A DNA stretch of 64,000 bases from Balanoglossus misakiensis. Its lineage: Eukaryota > Hemichordata. The notes under the pieces are model-generated. The model had not been told where the DNA came from. It did no database searches and was given only the letters and a program-made list of their open reading frames with translations. The translations under genes and the position numbers were made by a program. Position 1 is the first letter of the stretch. Every line of letters starts with the position of its first letter. Shown here piece after piece: positions 8,997 to 19,251 of this stretch. The stretch covers positions 62,001 through 126,000 of the forward strand of contig JBECUI020000031.1 in assembly GCA_040954595.2 (NCBI GenBank). Reading direction: 5' to 3'.

Positions 8997-10459
8997 TTAT
9001 GCTTCTTGGAGAGTATCCAGATACTCTCCAAGAGCAGGAGGCAGATTTCCGTAATAAGAATCGTCGTCAAAAACAGACCGATCCAGTAGTTTCTGCCCCA
9101 GTTTCAACAAACCTAAACCTTCGATCCTCTCCCCTGTGTCAAAAGGATCCTCTGTTTTTGCTATCCATTCTGACAGAAGGATCTCCATCTCTTTCTCTGT
9201 AGCGGAAAATTTAGCATTCCCTGCTAAGTTGTTCATCTCCCAGGGGTCTTTCTCCCTATCCACAAGAAACTTTTTCCCTCGGGGATGTTTCCAGCGGGCA
9301 TAGGTGTATCGGCTATTTCTGACCCCTCGCCACATACCTACCCACTCCGTCCTGTTGGGCCAGCCTGTGGCCAGATTCTGCAAATAAACCGAGTCTTCTG
9401 GCGGTTCTTCTGCTTCCGCAATAGCTCTGGAGTGATTTTTCCCCTGACAATCAGGAGAGTCAAACCCACAAAGTCCCAGCAGAGTAGGCATCACATCGAC
9501 GCTACTAAAGAAACCGGTATAACGGTTGTTCTCCCTCCGTATATCTGGTCTCGCATTAAGAACGGGATGTGAACGGATTCTTCATAGGGTGTGCCTTTGG
9601 AGGCCCGCATGGAGGGGTGCAGCCAGGTAAAACCAGGTTGTCCATAACCGTGCGCTCCGATATGATCGCCGTGATCCGAAGTAAAACAGATGAGTGTCTT
9701 GTCGTATATCTTACTTTTTTTCAAGTAGTCGATTAACCGCCCAAAATAATCATCCAGAGAGGTTATCATGGCGTAGTAATCTGCCAACTCTCTTCTTTCA
9801 AAAGGCTCAAATTGGCAGGGGACGTTGGCCCCTACTTCAATTTTCTCAGGGTCGTAAATATCGTATTGGCGGGGATAGATACCGTACCAACGATTCCTAC
9901 CGTTATCCTTAATATTAGGCCCCCAAGAGGGATGAGGCGGTCCCCAGGAAAGGAAAAGTGCAAAAGGATTATCTCCCTGCTCTTCCATGTAGTGTATTGC
10001 CAGGTCTGTCTCCTTTTCCGGGGCATAGCTCACCATAGGAAAAGCGCCTTTTTCGTTGTGCCAGTAATGTGTTTCATAGTAATCATGCGTACAATTATAG
10101 GCGTAGAGATGATCAAAGCCATAACGCTTATCTTTCGAATAAGGTCCATAGCCTAAATGCCATTTTCCTATATAACTTGTACCATAACCATGTTTTTTTA
10201 GTATTTGCGCCATGGTTACCTGCTCCCTGTCGAGAGCGTATTCGTTGCAAATAACCTTATTTCTATGAGAGTAATTTCCTGTAAGTAACTGCCCCCGATA
10301 AGGGGCACAGACAGGACAGCTGCTGAAGGCGTTGTCAAAAACCGTTCCTTCAGCCATAAAACGATCAAGGTTGGGTGTCTTAACATGTCTATTTCCATTA
10401 CCCGCCAAACCGTTGTAGCGCAATTGATCTGCAAAAACAAAGACTATATTTTTCTTCAT
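8997..10459 (-). pseudogene. Cys-type sulfatase, one frameshift near 9535
   Basis: Alkaline-phosphatase-fold sulfatase that cleaves sulfate esters. The first part (9491-10459) has the metal site FADQLR, the sulfatase signature CAPYRGQLLTG (Cys for formylglycine), IGKWHLGY, and TSDHGDHIGAHG. The second part (8997-9494) continues the C-terminal domain (DVMPTLLGLCGF, LVDREKDPWEMNNLAG). One missing base near 9531-9540, in a GGAGGGAG context, separates them. Joined it is about 487 residues. There is no signal peptide, so it would act in the cytoplasm on an imported substrate. Its Cys needs a maturase (FGE or anSME), not seen here. Confidence 0.88.
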
Positions 10460-10577
10460 TCTTCTTATCCCCTTAAATAAACGCTCCCACCATTTCCCCC
10501 TCTTCTATAAGAAATGGAATTATGTGTTAGTCAGAATAACTTGGTAACTTTGTACAGATACATGCCTGCTCTCTACA

Positions 10578-11005
10578 TTATCCTATTCGACTTTTAGTTC
10601 CCATAAAGCCCACGTCATTGACCTTCCCCACCGTGTCGGGCAAGATTTCAAACATCCTTGCATGGGCCTTATTCGCTTTTATATATGGCTGATCAATAAG
10701 GCTAGGGTCATAGGGGTTGCCAAATTCAGGATCGCCTCTATGAAAACTTCTCGTATGATCAGTCAGACAAGGTCCTATATTCATGAAGTGATGCTCATGG
10801 AGTACTCCATCGTCCCAAGCAAAATACTCAGCCTTTCCTGTTTTAGAAGAATAGTACTGTCCGCAGTAACCTTTCCCTGCCCAAAAGTCCAAGACAGCTT
10901 AACTTTATTTAAGGCCAGATCCACTTCATATTTGTTTAAACTGGATGTATTATTTTTAGCCAATACGATACCAGCTGTCAGAAACAGTCTGGAAGCTTTC
11001 AGTAT
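10578..11005 (-). pseudogene. Unrecognised protein, frameshifted, damaged start
   Basis: Two frames join at about 10890 if one G is restored, giving KVKLSW followed by DFWAGKGYCGQYYSS and ending GFMGTKSRIG. A strong AGGAGGAG (11011-11018) lies five bases before an ATA codon at 11005 where an ATG would be expected, followed by LKASRLFLTAGIVLA, which looks like a short signal peptide. CTG at 11002 is the only other start nearby. I do not recognise the family. Position upstream of the sulfatase suggests a linked carbohydrate or sulfo-substrate role. It is probably inactive as written. Confidence 0.5.
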
Positions 11006-11017
11006 GTTTACTCCTCC

Positions 11018-11164
11018 TCATTGTTTTTTATGAAGCTCCCTGTTATCTTGGGCAGTGTCGCCTCCAGATTTCGGAATCAGCACGAAAGTCACGACATTCA
11101 CACCGCACAGAACAACATTCAGAGTCTTATATAAGGTAGGGAGCCCCAAGAATGTCCCTTTAAA
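11018..11164 (-). pseudogene. C-terminal remnant of a membrane transporter
   Basis: A 48-codon open stretch between deoR and the unknown gene encodes a hydrophobic helix followed by a charged tail: LYKTLNVVLCGVNVVTFVL, then SGGDTAQDNRELHKKQ and a stop. This is the usual look of the C-terminus of an MFS/GPH sugar symporter. An in-frame TAA precedes it and there is no start. The rest of the gene is missing, so the catabolic cluster has lost a transporter. Confidence 0.45.
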
Positions 11165-11284
11165 TTATCTTTATAAATGAATCTTGAAGAAAGTTTCATT
11201 TACAAGTTTCACATACATGACATGGTTGTAACATTTTTACCTAATAATGTCAACTGTTTTAGTTTCTTCTTAGTTTATGCTTTG

Positions 11285-12061
11285 TCAGACTTTTACAAGC
11301 GTAGTTATAGTAGAAATCTTCTCCTCCCATTCCGGGGATATTACTTTGGATATTTCCTTGCTTGTTATAACAAGATCAAAAGCTTCCAGAGGAGCCACAA
11401 AGTAAGGATATACTTTGCCGAATTTGGAATGGTCCACCAGGAGAAGTTTTCGGGCACTAGTTTGAATAGCCGCCCTTTTGGCGGAGACTTCAGAAACGTT
11501 ACGGCAGGTGACTCCCAGTTTTTCATCTACTCCTGCGGCACTGGCAAAATAGGTGTTGGCTCGAAAATTTTTCAACAAAGAAGCTTCTTCAGCAGAGTAG
11601 AAGGACATGGACTCTGGTTGAAAAAGTCCACCGGAAATAAACAGACTGTCGGTCACCAAAGAATTGACCAGAAGAGAGAGTATGTTGAAGGTAAAGCAAT
11701 ATATCTTAAGGTTAATACATCTATCGTCAAACGCAGAAACCAGGTACTCAGTTGTGGAACCTACATCAATGATAAGGGAGGACTCTGGTTGGATCTCTTG
11801 TACCCCTCTTTCGCCGATCCGCTTTTTTTCCGCTTTGTGGTGAGTGTATTCTCTTATAAGAGAATACTGGGTATTTGCTGGTACTGTGGTGAAAATTAAG
11901 CCATTTTCAATGGTAAATTCCTCTTTTCCCTCCAGATCCCGGCGAATGGTCATGGTGGAAACATCCACCAACTCGGCCATTTTCCATAAAGGTAAAAAAG
12001 GTTTTACCCGCAGAATACTTCGCAATTTTTCTATCCGAGAGTTTTTACTGTATCGTTCCAT
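11285..12061 (-). CDS. DeoR-family transcriptional regulator
   Basis: Repressor-type regulator of sugar catabolism. The N-terminal winged helix includes MAELVDVSTMTIRRDLE (about residues 28-45). The C-terminal DeoRC effector domain has IIDVGSTTEYLV, FISGGLF, ASAAGVDEKLGVTC and LLVDHSKFGK, which normally senses a phosphorylated sugar. I prefer the start MERYSKN at 12061; the longer start at 12082 runs into the duplicated segment. It reads in the same direction as the transporter remnant, unknown gene, sulfatase and pnr genes, which are its likely targets. Confidence 0.85.
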   Translation of the reverse strand: MERYSKNSRIEKLRSILRVKPFLPLWKMAELVDVSTMTIRRDLEGKEEFTIENGLIFTTVPANTQYSLIREYTHHKAEKKRIGERGVQEIQPESSLIIDVGSTTEYLVSAFDDRCINLKIYCFTFNILSLLVNSLVTDSLFISGGLFQPESMSFYSAEEASLLKNFRANTYFASAAGVDEKLGVTCRNVSEVSAKRAAIQTSARKLLLVDHSKFGKVYPYFVAPLEAFDLVITSKEISKVISPEWEEKISTITTLVKV

Positions 12062-12076
12062 GCCTAAGAGTATAAC

Positions 12077-12901
12077 ATACATGGATTCTTTTAATTCTAC
12101 CCATCATTTCTTCATGGATATTAGGAAAGGAAACTCTTCCTGCTATAATCCCGCTAAGAGAAGCTGTATATTTTTCCAATGTAGAGGAGGCCATTTTTCT
12201 CCGTTCTTTCAACACATTTTTGGAAGATTTGGAAACTTTGGAGCTAAGCAATCAATAAAAACCTTCTGGTATGCTCAGGCCCTATACTTTGTAGGAAGAT
12301 TTTACCAGAACTTACCTGATACCGATACCCTTATTGCCTTTTATCAAGAAAGGCTTAAAGGGCCCAAAGGATAACCCCATGGCCATTGCCGGTCCCATTA
12401 GGGAGGCCCTGCGGCGAAACTATTTTGTCCATTTCTATCCCGAAGGTGTTTTGAGCTGGCGGAGTCAGGAGCCAGGGCCCTTCTTGGATGGTTGTTTCTT
12501 TTTTGCTTTTTTTAATAATGTTCCCGTTATTCCCATCACAGAGGTGCTAAAAGAACGCCCCATTCGTCGACTGATTCCCTGGTGGCCGCCCCAGACAACC
12601 TTTGTTATAGGAGAACCTCTTCATCCAGAAACCTTTAGGAAAAAAGGTAGTTCCCGACGGGAACAGGTTCGCCATCTTTCTCTTGCAGTCCGAAACGTCA
12701 TAAAGAAGACCATAGAGCAAGAGGGGGGCTGCAGATTTCTTCCCGAACGGAAAAAAGCAGAATCGATTGAAAAATTTATGATAAAGTCTCAGGGAGAGTC
12801 TTCTTAGACTGACAGGCTTCTCATTTATTTCTATACAGCTGGATTTGGGGCCGAAAAAAGGGGATTTTCCCAACAAGGGCCAACTTATCCCCAAGTTATT
12901 A
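12077..12901 (+). repeat. Right copy of the TPR-plsC duplication, internally deleted
   Basis: Copy of 2527-2811 fused to 3672-4212. About 860 bp are missing at the junction (12360-12363), where short AAAGG runs occur at both edges. Together with the left copy it brackets the DeoR-sulfatase-pnr block as direct repeats about 9.5 kb apart. Confidence 0.88.
12363..12807 (+). pseudogene. Truncated plsC copy
   Basis: The last 148 residues match the acyltransferase at 3426-4118 almost exactly (FYPEGVLS is present), but the N-terminal helix and the catalytic NHx4E block are gone. The upstream codons come from the TPR gene in another frame. It is not expected to be active. Confidence 0.82.
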
Positions 12902-13354
12902 ACAATGATGCGCCAACGTCATAGAAAGCTTTTTCTTTTCAAATTCATCTTGTATTAAGGAAAGCAGATAAAAAATTCTATCTGCCCTGATTGTGCTTAA
13001 TATTTCTCACAATTCTCCTTCAATTCACTTAAAACAAAAATCTTTAAAACCCTACTCACTTCAAAAAAGAAAACAATCAAAGAATAACAGAGAACACCCA
13101 TGGAATGACAACTCAAGGAAAGACCAGGACGATAAACCAGAAACTTCCATGGGAGAAAATTCTCTGTTTTAAAAAGGGAACCAAAGAATAAACTGAATTT
13201 TATGTTGAATTGAGCTGTAGAGCCTACACGGAGATCATTGAACAGACTTAAAGCTATGAAATAGCTTAATTCTTTTTCTGTTAAAGAGTTACAATGTAAT
13301 GCTATGGATCCTTTTGACTTTAGACACTCAGGAATGACCTTAAGCTCCACTTAA

Positions 13355-13558
13355 AACCTTTTTACTCTGCTCAATTCCAAAGCCCACAACTCCAGTAAAA
13401 ATTTTACTCATGCTAATTCAGAAGCAGATTTATGGGCCCAAGTTGCTAAAGCAGCCCGGAAGAGCGGTCCTATTATTAAAATCCACCGAGGTTTTCCTTT
13501 AAGGGGGGCCCTAAAGCATCCCTTGGTCGTCATAGATGTGAATATTCTGAAAAAATAA
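13355..13558 (+). pseudogene. Possible 3' gene remnant in the 12.9-13.7 kb gap
   Basis: The 820-bp gap after the duplication holds no clear gene. One plus-strand stretch of 67 codons without a start has protein-like content (EADLWAQVAKAARKSGPIIK and HRGFPLRGALKHPLVVIDV) and ends in TAA. The family was not recognised. A minus-strand frame at 12997-13350 is less convincing. Confidence 0.3.
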
Positions 13559-13722
13559 ACAAAATCCTGATCAGAAACTCAAATTTTAACGGGGTTTAAA
13601 GGTACTGAGAAAAAAATGGAAAGAAGAAACTACTGTTAAGTTCACTATTGTCCATAACTTATCCACAGAAAACCTTACTTAAGAGAAAGCTACCCTCCAT
13701 CGGAAAAAAAAGGAGGCTAAGC

Positions 13723-14529
13723 TTAGGTCTGCACTCCCCAGGAACGAAGTTTTTCGGCTATAAAACTAACGACTTCCCGATGCTCTTTCCGGCCCTGTCC
13801 CGAAGGTAATAGAGAGGAACCAAACTCAATATAAACCGTCTGATCTGAATTTAGAGGTCCGAAATCCTTAATGAGTTTTCCATTGCCCCAAAAATCAGTT
13901 CTTAGAGCCACAGGAATTACCCGAACACCAGCTCTGACTGCCAGTTTGACGGCCAAGGAATTGAATTGAGCAATGTTGAACGAAGAGTTGCGGGTTCCTT
14001 GAGGAAAAAGAATAATGGAGACTCCAGAAGCAAGAAGTTCCTTCCCCTCCTTCAACACCGTCATGAGATCTTCCATAGGATGATGCCGTTTTACAGCAAT
14101 AGTTTGAAGACGGCGCAGCACCTCTCCAAAGAAGGGAACCTTTAAAAGAGATGTTTTTACCACAAAGGTCATGGGAATACGGGAAGCTATCAATCCTGGA
14201 AGTACATTGACCTCCAGGCTGCTCATATGGTTACAAGCAAACACATAGGGACCTTCTGAGGCTGGGAAAGAGTCCAAACCTTCTATATGAAAGTTTGCCC
14301 CGTTGTTTTCGGCAATTCTTATGCAGCGGCGCGCCTGAAGAACCACGAATTTTTGGGGGTTCTCCCGATAAAAGGGAATTCTAATGCCGGACCAGATAAC
14401 CAACAGAATGTAACGAAGATACATTCTTACAGGGTGTCCGGCCAAAAACCCCTTAAGGGCTTTTTCCCGACGCTTTAGAGATGTGTAGTAAAAACTACCG
14501 GAAATATCAGGCAAAGAGGAAGTTTTCAC
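13723..14529 (-). CDS. 1-acyl-sn-glycerol-3-phosphate acyltransferase (PlsC)
   Basis: Makes phosphatidic acid from lysophosphatidic acid at the inner membrane. A membrane helix lies at about residues 35-55. Block I is NHMSSLE (NHx4E), block II ends TIAVKRH, block III is FPQGTRNSS and block IV is VIPVALRT. The length (268) is normal. It starts with GTG at 14529, directly after the LRR gene stop with GGAG just upstream, so the two are coupled. It is less than one third identical by eye to the acyltransferase at 3426, so it is a separate paralogue. Confidence 0.85.
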   Translation of the reverse strand: MKTSSLPDISGSFYYTSLKRREKALKGFLAGHPVRMYLRYILLVIWSGIRIPFYRENPQKFVVLQARRCIRIAENNGANFHIEGLDSFPASEGPYVFACNHMSSLEVNVLPGLIASRIPMTFVVKTSLLKVPFFGEVLRRLQTIAVKRHHPMEDLMTVLKEGKELLASGVSIILFPQGTRNSSFNIAQFNSLAVKLAVRAGVRVIPVALRTDFWGNGKLIKDFGPLNSDQTVYIEFGSSLLPSGQGRKEHREVVSFIAEKLRSWGVQT

Positions 14530-15342
14530 CTACACTCCTAGGTTCCACTGAGAAACCGTACTATCCAGAGGAAATTTAGACTCCCAGGATGCTTCTTCTT
14601 CAGAGGGAAGCTCATTGTAAGCCACCTTAAAATCCGTCAGCGAGACAAGAGTACCCAGGGCAGAGGGAAGAGACTTAAGAAGATTTTGAGAAAGATCCAG
14701 CTGCTTGAGATTCTGAAACCGCTGCATTCCCGGTGGTAGTAATCTAAGTCGGTTGCTCTGAAGGTTCAAGGCCACCAGCTGCTTCATCTGTCCGATGGAT
14801 TCTGGTAGATACTCCAACCTGTTGTAAGCCATATTCAAAGCTACCAACAAAGGAAGCTTGAGCAACTCCTCAGGAAATACTTTAATGCAGTTTCCACGAA
14901 GATCAAGGTATTTAAGTCCTTTAGCTTTTGCCAGATCTTTTGGAAGACAGGTAATCCCTATCCCAGAGATGGTAAGAGATTCCAACCTTGGCAGGGTGAA
15001 AATCGCCTTGGGAATGCGGAATTTCCCCGCAAGATGCTTACGTTGAAGAACTACCCGAACAACCCGATGCTTCAACAAAAAAGTGTCTGGGGCCCTTCCT
15101 AGAAGCTCATAGAGAGCATAGATAAGGGAGGCACTTGCTTGGTCATCATAAAAAAAACCTTTGGGTACCAAGCGCCCTCGGTCATCAATGATACACTCAA
15201 AAAAAAACTCTTCACAAAGCTCCTCAAAGTTGTCTTTGTCTTGGAGCCCGGCAATAAGCTCATCAATCCCTTCGTAGGGAGCAGTCATGAAAGTATCGTG
15301 CAAACGTCTAATCAGTTCATTTCGCTCTGCAACCGCAGTCAT
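14530..15342 (-). CDS. Cytoplasmic leucine-rich-repeat protein
   Basis: Likely a protein-protein interaction scaffold. The first 110 residues are an acidic non-repeat region. About six LRRs of 23 residues follow (LKYLDLRGNCIKVFPEELLKL, LVALNMAYNRLEYLPESIG, LVALNLQSNRLRLLPPGMQ, LKQLDLSQNLLKSLPSALG pattern). There is no signal peptide or membrane segment. ATG 15342 lies just after AGGAGG. It forms an operon with plsC. Partner unknown. Confidence 0.8.
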   Translation of the reverse strand: MTAVAERNELIRRLHDTFMTAPYEGIDELIAGLQDKDNFEELCEEFFFECIIDDRGRLVPKGFFYDDQASASLIYALYELLGRAPDTFLLKHRVVRVVLQRKHLAGKFRIPKAIFTLPRLESLTISGIGITCLPKDLAKAKGLKYLDLRGNCIKVFPEELLKLPLLVALNMAYNRLEYLPESIGQMKQLVALNLQSNRLRLLPPGMQRFQNLKQLDLSQNLLKSLPSALGTLVSLTDFKVAYNELPSEEEASWESKFPLDSTVSQWNLGV

Positions 15343-15399
15343 ACTCCTCCTTATTTATTTAAAGAACAGTATAATAGAATATTAAAAAGAATGAAGCCT

Positions 15400-15612
15400 T
15401 CAGTTTAATTCCCAAGGATCGCCCTCCAATGGCTCTTCCTCAACTTCAGTGTTATACTGGCGATCCCAGGCTTCACTATCCATGTCGTTATAAAAATCAC
15501 TCCAATCTTCGTCTAAGTTCTTCTCAGTATCTTCCTGGTCGTTTTCAAGATTTTCCAGATCCTCCAAGGAGATATGCTCTTCTTCGAGTTGATCGTCAAA
15601 CTCCTCAAACAC
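15400..15612 (-). CDS. Small highly acidic protein
   Basis: Seventy residues, about 40% Asp plus Glu, with few basic residues (FEEFDDQLEEEH near the N-terminus). It starts with GTG 15612 about ten bases after GAGGAGG, and ends 57 bp before the LRR gene, same strand. No family recognised. The composition suggests an unfolded or chaperone-like small protein. The Shine-Dalgarno site and position support translation. Confidence 0.5.
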   Translation of the reverse strand: MFEEFDDQLEEEHISLEDLENLENDQEDTEKNLDEDWSDFYNDMDSEAWDRQYNTEVEEEPLEGDPWELN

Positions 15613-15767
15613 GCGACCAGCCCTCCTCGCTGCATTTTATTCTTATACAAATATCCCTTCAAAAGGAAAATACAAAATCATTTCAGACCTGCCTCAATAA
15701 AGCTCAATCCAAAAAAGAGAATACCGATAATTCAAAATGAAGGAAGAATTCCTTCGAAGGAAAAAAT

Positions 15768-16010
15768 ATGCATCAATATGATAAGTTAAGGCAAGATATT
15801 ATTGTTATTGAACGAAAACTTCCCATTCTCAACGATATTTTACACGAACTAAAGACAAAGCTTCCCACAGAAGATTCCCATGGAAAAACCGCTAATACCC
15901 AATCTTTCTCAAGCTTCAATCCCATCAAAAGCCGTTCAGTTCAACTTAATAGCATCGGCTCCTCCCAATCTGATTATGGCTTTGCGAAGATCCTCCACAT
16001 GGGGCTTTAA
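15768..16010 (+). CDS. Hypothetical short protein, doubtful
   Basis: ATG 15768 follows GAAGGA. The first 40 residues (LRQDIIVIERKLPILNDILH) could form a coiled coil. The last 25 codons overlap the minus-strand gene ending at 15936, and this tail looks like a shadow of that gene. No family recognised. The 15613-15767 gap otherwise shows nothing. Confidence 0.25.
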   Translation: MHQYDKLRQDIIVIERKLPILNDILHELKTKLPTEDSHGKTANTQSFSSFNPIKSRSVQLNSIGSSQSDYGFAKILHMGL

Positions 16011-16427
16011 CTGCACTTTGCTTACTGGGGAATAGATAAGAGATTTGCTAATACCCAGAATTGCTGCCTGACGATGCCAAGCCGCCGCCACATGGCCGGC
16101 ATCTTCACCTTCCCCAGCCGCTTTCAAAAGGATTTCTCTAGTCCGGTAGTTCCATTGTTTCAAGGTGTTCTCTTCGAGCCGGGCTCCCAATTGGATCTGA
16201 GGACTTCCCCTCAAAGTTAGCTTCACATTATAGGAGAATACCTTAGCCCCCAGCTCCTTTAAACTTGCTTTGTAACCCAGGCTAAGATCGAGGGCAGCTC
16301 CTACAAGCCGCTCAGACTCCTCTAAAACCCTTAGGATCATGTTGATGCTGGGAATAAACTGATCACGGCCTTCACCGACATCAAGCAGGAAAAACTGTAT
16401 GCGGTAGATAACAATTAGACACATCAA
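15936..16427 (-). CDS. Unrecognised protein downstream of the RecA-fold ATPase
   Basis: About 150-160 residues. It contains GEGRDQFIPSINMILR, EESERLVGAALDLSLGYKAS, AAAWHRQAAILGISKSLIYS and ends GGADAIKLN. The longest frame starts TTG/ATG at 16427/16424. An alternative upstream frame (SLKLDVSNCYLPHTVF) stops where this frame becomes convincing, so the 5' end may hide another frameshift near 16390. Same strand and operon as the ATPase and fusA. No function assigned. Confidence 0.45.
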   Translation of the reverse strand: MMCLIVIYRIQFFLLDVGEGRDQFIPSINMILRVLEESERLVGAALDLSLGYKASLKELGAKVFSYNVKLTLRGSPQIQLGARLEENTLKQWNYRTREILLKAAGEGEDAGHVAAAWHRQAAILGISKSLIYSPVSKVQLKPHVEDLRKAIIRLGGADAIKLN

Positions 16428-16450
16428 GTTTCAGAGACCAACCTTTTTTC

Positions 16451-17163
16451 TCAGACCTCCGCAATAAGCAGAGTCCTGGGGTCAAGTCTCAACGGCAGGT
16501 CTTCTTTATGGAGTGTTTCATGTTCCTTAGTAAGATACATATGAAGGTAGTCTTTTTCCGCCTTCAAGGTCACAATGACATCAATATCGTCAAGAAATGG
16601 AACGAGGTTCTCAGGAATACCATTCTCATTGAGCACCGGCCCGTCAATACCCTCCCGATGGTAGGAGTCCGTAAACCATAACTCTACGCTTTTCCTCTTG
16701 GCAAAGCTCTTAAAGGACTTCATCTCAGAAACAGAAGTTGCTGTAAAGTCAAACCCGTCAATCACTACTGTATCTGTATTGAGATGTCCGTTATTCATCA
16801 TCGCTTCAAGGCTGACAAGGACCTGATCGACACCTATGTCGTTCTGGCTGAAATTCATGATGACCCGATTGCGGATAAGCTCATCATGAATTTCCATTGC
16901 ATTTTCTAGATTGCGCTTCTTACTGATTTCTGTAAAGATATCTTCGTACCAATTAATAATATGGTCTACCCTCTTAGCATAAGAAATATGGATAACATGT
17001 CTGTCAGCCATGAGCTTATCCGTGGCAATATGAACCAGACAGGCCGTTTTGCCTATACCCTGACGAGAGGCAATCACCCGATGTTTCCCTTACCTACACC
17101 ACCATGTAATGATCTATCAAACACCCTTAACGGACTTTTTTCAAGAAGTTCTTCCTTAACCAT
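16451..17163 (-). pseudogene. RecA/KaiC-like P-loop ATPase, frameshift near 17080
   Basis: Probable DnaB/RadA-fold ATPase of unknown role. ATG 17163 directly follows the EF-G stop. It reads MVKEELLEKSPLRVFDRSLH and GGVGKGNIG, then stops; one extra G in the GGG run near 17080 restores GVIASRQGIGKTACLVHIAT, a Walker A motif. Walker B is DTVVIDGFDF. The rest (16451-17077) is open to IAEV. As with other genes here, a single homopolymer base separates a normal protein from a broken one. Confidence 0.6.
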
Positions 17164-19251
17164 TCATTTCTCCCTGTTTCTTCCTGATTTCTCTACCTCA
17201 GATTTCTTCATTAGCTCGTTGGTCAGAGACTGGGGCAATCTGCCGTACTTGGAAAATTCCATGGAGAACTCCGCTTTACCCTGAGACAAGGAACGCAAGA
17301 CCGTGGAATAACCAAACATTTCGCTCAAGGGTACCTCCGCTTCCACAGAACAATTTACTCCCTCTTCCAAGGCAGAAATGATTATGCCCCGACGTTGATT
17401 TATGCTAGCAAAAATATTGCCCTGGAATTCCGTGGGACCTTCCACAACCACCTTCATCAAAGGTTCAAGAATCCGGGGCTTGGCTTTTGTATAGACTTCC
17501 CGGAAAGACATGAGCCCCGCCGTAGAAAAGGCCAGATCCGAGGAGTCCACAGGATGATGCTGCCCATCAATAACAACTACCTTGACTCCTACCACAGGAA
17601 AGCCTAAAAGTCCTCCCTTTTTCATGGCTTTCTGGAAACCTTTATCGCAGGAGGGTATGTATTCGGTGGGAATATTACCTCCTTTGACCATGCTTTCAAA
17701 TTCGTAGTCGTTGTCTTCAAGCGGTTCTATTCGACCAATAATCTTAGCATACTGTCCGGCACCTCCGGTTTGCTTCCTGTGGGTGTAGTTAAATTCGGCA
17801 ATGCGTCCGATGGTCTCTCTATAGGCTACCTGCGGAGCTCCGGTTTCTACGTCAGCCTTGTATTCCCGCTTCATCCTCTCTATATAGACCTCCAGATGAA
17901 GTTCTCCCATGCCCTGGATGATGGTGTCATTGGTCTCGCTGTCCACAAAGGAATGGAAAGTGGGATCTTCCTTAGTAAACCGGGCTAGAGCCTTGGCCAT
18001 TCTATCAGAAGAAGTCTTATCCTTAGAATTTACCGAAAGAGATATGACCGGCTTGGGAACAAACATGGAAGTCATGGAATAATTAAGGTCCCCCCCACAG
18101 AAGGTGTCTCCAGAGGCACAATCAATCCCAAAAAGGGCAACAATGTCTCCCATGTTCGCCTCGGAAATATCTTCCATGGAATCGGCATGCATCCTCACAA
18201 GTCTTCCCACTTTTATTTTGCGTCGAGTACGGACATTGATAAGCTCAGTTCCTTTTTTGATGCTGCCTTGATAAACACGGATATAGGTAAGCTGACCGTA
18301 CTGCCCGTCTTCCAGCTTAAAGGCTAGAACCACTGGAGCTTTTCCAGGTTCGGCAGAAAGGGGTTCTTCTGTTTCGTCCATATCCAGGTTCAAGGCCACA
18401 TTAACAACATCTGAAGGATCCGGCATGTACCGGACAATAGCATTCAGAAGAGGCTGGACCCCTTTATTTTTGTAGGCCGAACCAATATAAACTGGCACAA
18501 GGGCATTGCTCAGGGTTCCACGGCGAACAGCGGAATAAATAAGGTCTTCGGGGAATTCCTCGCCTTCCATGACTTTTTCCATTAAAGAGTCGTCAAACAT
18601 GGAAACGGCTTCCAGCAGAACCTCACGTCTCTGCTCAGCTTCATCCCGAAGTTCCTCAGGGATGGGGGCTTCCCGAACCCCGTAGTGTTCATTATCAAAA
18701 TAAAGGGCTTTCATGGTAATAAGATCCACAACGCCTTTGTGTTTCTCTTCTAAGCCGATAGGAATTTGCATCATTACCGCATTGAGATCCAACTTTTCCA
18801 CAAGCTGTTCCTGAACCTTATAGGGATCGGCCCCAGTACGGTCAACCTTATTAACAAAAGCCAGTCGAGGTACTTTGTAGCGTTTGAGCTGCCGGTCTAC
18901 GGTAATAGACTGGCTTTGCACTCCTCCCACAGAACAAAGGACAAGAACCGCTCCATCCAGAACCCTCAAGGCCCGTTCCACTTCAATTGTAAAGTCTACA
19001 TGTCCAGGAGTATCGATAATGTTGATTGAGTGGTCCTCCCACTCTACATTGGTAGCTGCCGAAGAGATCGTAATTCCCCGTTCTTTCTCTAACTCCATAG
19101 AATCCATGGTGGCCCCGACACCGTCTTTTCCCCGGACCTCGTGAATGGCGTGAATCTTCCGGCAGAAAAAGAGGATTCTCTCCGTAAGAGTTGTTTTGCC
19201 TGAGTCAATGTGGGCACTAATGCCTATGTTTCGTAATTTTTGGATTTCCAT
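17164..19251 (-). CDS. fusA: Translation elongation factor G, spirochaetal/mitochondrial type (spdEFG1-like)
   Basis: GTPase that moves tRNAs and mRNA through the ribosome. All five domains are present in 695 residues. G1 is AHIDSGKTT (Ser instead of the usual Ala, the mark of the spd/mt EF-G group), G2 ERGITI, G3 DTPGH and G4 [23 protein letters not shown] is typical of mtEFG1 and spdEFG1, which suggests the translocation paralogue rather than the recycling one. ATG 19251 is preceded by a weak site (TAGGC). It heads an operon with the ATPase at 16451-17163. Confidence 0.93.
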   Translation of the reverse strand: MEIQKLRNIGISAHIDSGKTTLTERILFFCRKIHAIHEVRGKDGVGATMDSMELEKERGITISSAATNVEWEDHSINIIDTPGHVDFTIEVERALRVLDGAVLVLCSVGGVQSQSITVDRQLKRYKVPRLAFVNKVDRTGADPYKVQEQLVEKLDLNAVMMQIPIGLEEKHKGVVDLITMKALYFDNEHYGVREAPIPEELRDEAEQRREVLLEAVSMFDDSLMEKVMEGEEFPEDLIYSAVRRGTLSNALVPVYIGSAYKNKGVQPLLNAIVRYMPDPSDVVNVALNLDMDETEEPLSAEPGKAPVVLAFKLEDGQYGQLTYIRVYQGSIKKGTELINVRTRRKIKVGRLVRMHADSMEDISEANMGDIVALFGIDCASGDTFCGGDLNYSMTSMFVPKPVISLSVNSKDKTSSDRMAKALARFTKEDPTFHSFVDSETNDTIIQGMGELHLEVYIERMKREYKADVETGAPQVAYRETIGRIAEFNYTHRKQTGGAGQYAKIIGRIEPLEDNDYEFESMVKGGNIPTEYIPSCDKGFQKAMKKGGLLGFPVVGVKVVVIDGQHHPVDSSDLAFSTAGLMSFREVYTKAKPRILEPLMKVVVEGPTEFQGNIFASINQRRGIIISALEEGVNCSVEAEVPLSEMFGYSTVLRSLSQGKAEFSMEFSKYGRLPQSLTNELMKKSEVEKSGRNREK

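Noticed and set aside
4213-12076. A transposon or prophage carrying the pnr-sulfatase block
   Set aside because: No transposase, integrase, inverted terminal repeats or phage genes were seen. The flanking duplication is a chromosomal gene segment, not an insertion element.
12997-13350. 117-codon minus-strand frame as a gene
   Set aside because: Low-complexity hydrophobic content, no ribosome site, no recognised family. Kept only as a possible remnant region.
13659-13667. TTATCCACA, a perfect DnaA box, as a sign of a replication origin
   Set aside because: Only one perfect box was noticed nearby, with no cluster, no AT-rich unwinding region with further boxes and no dnaA gene.
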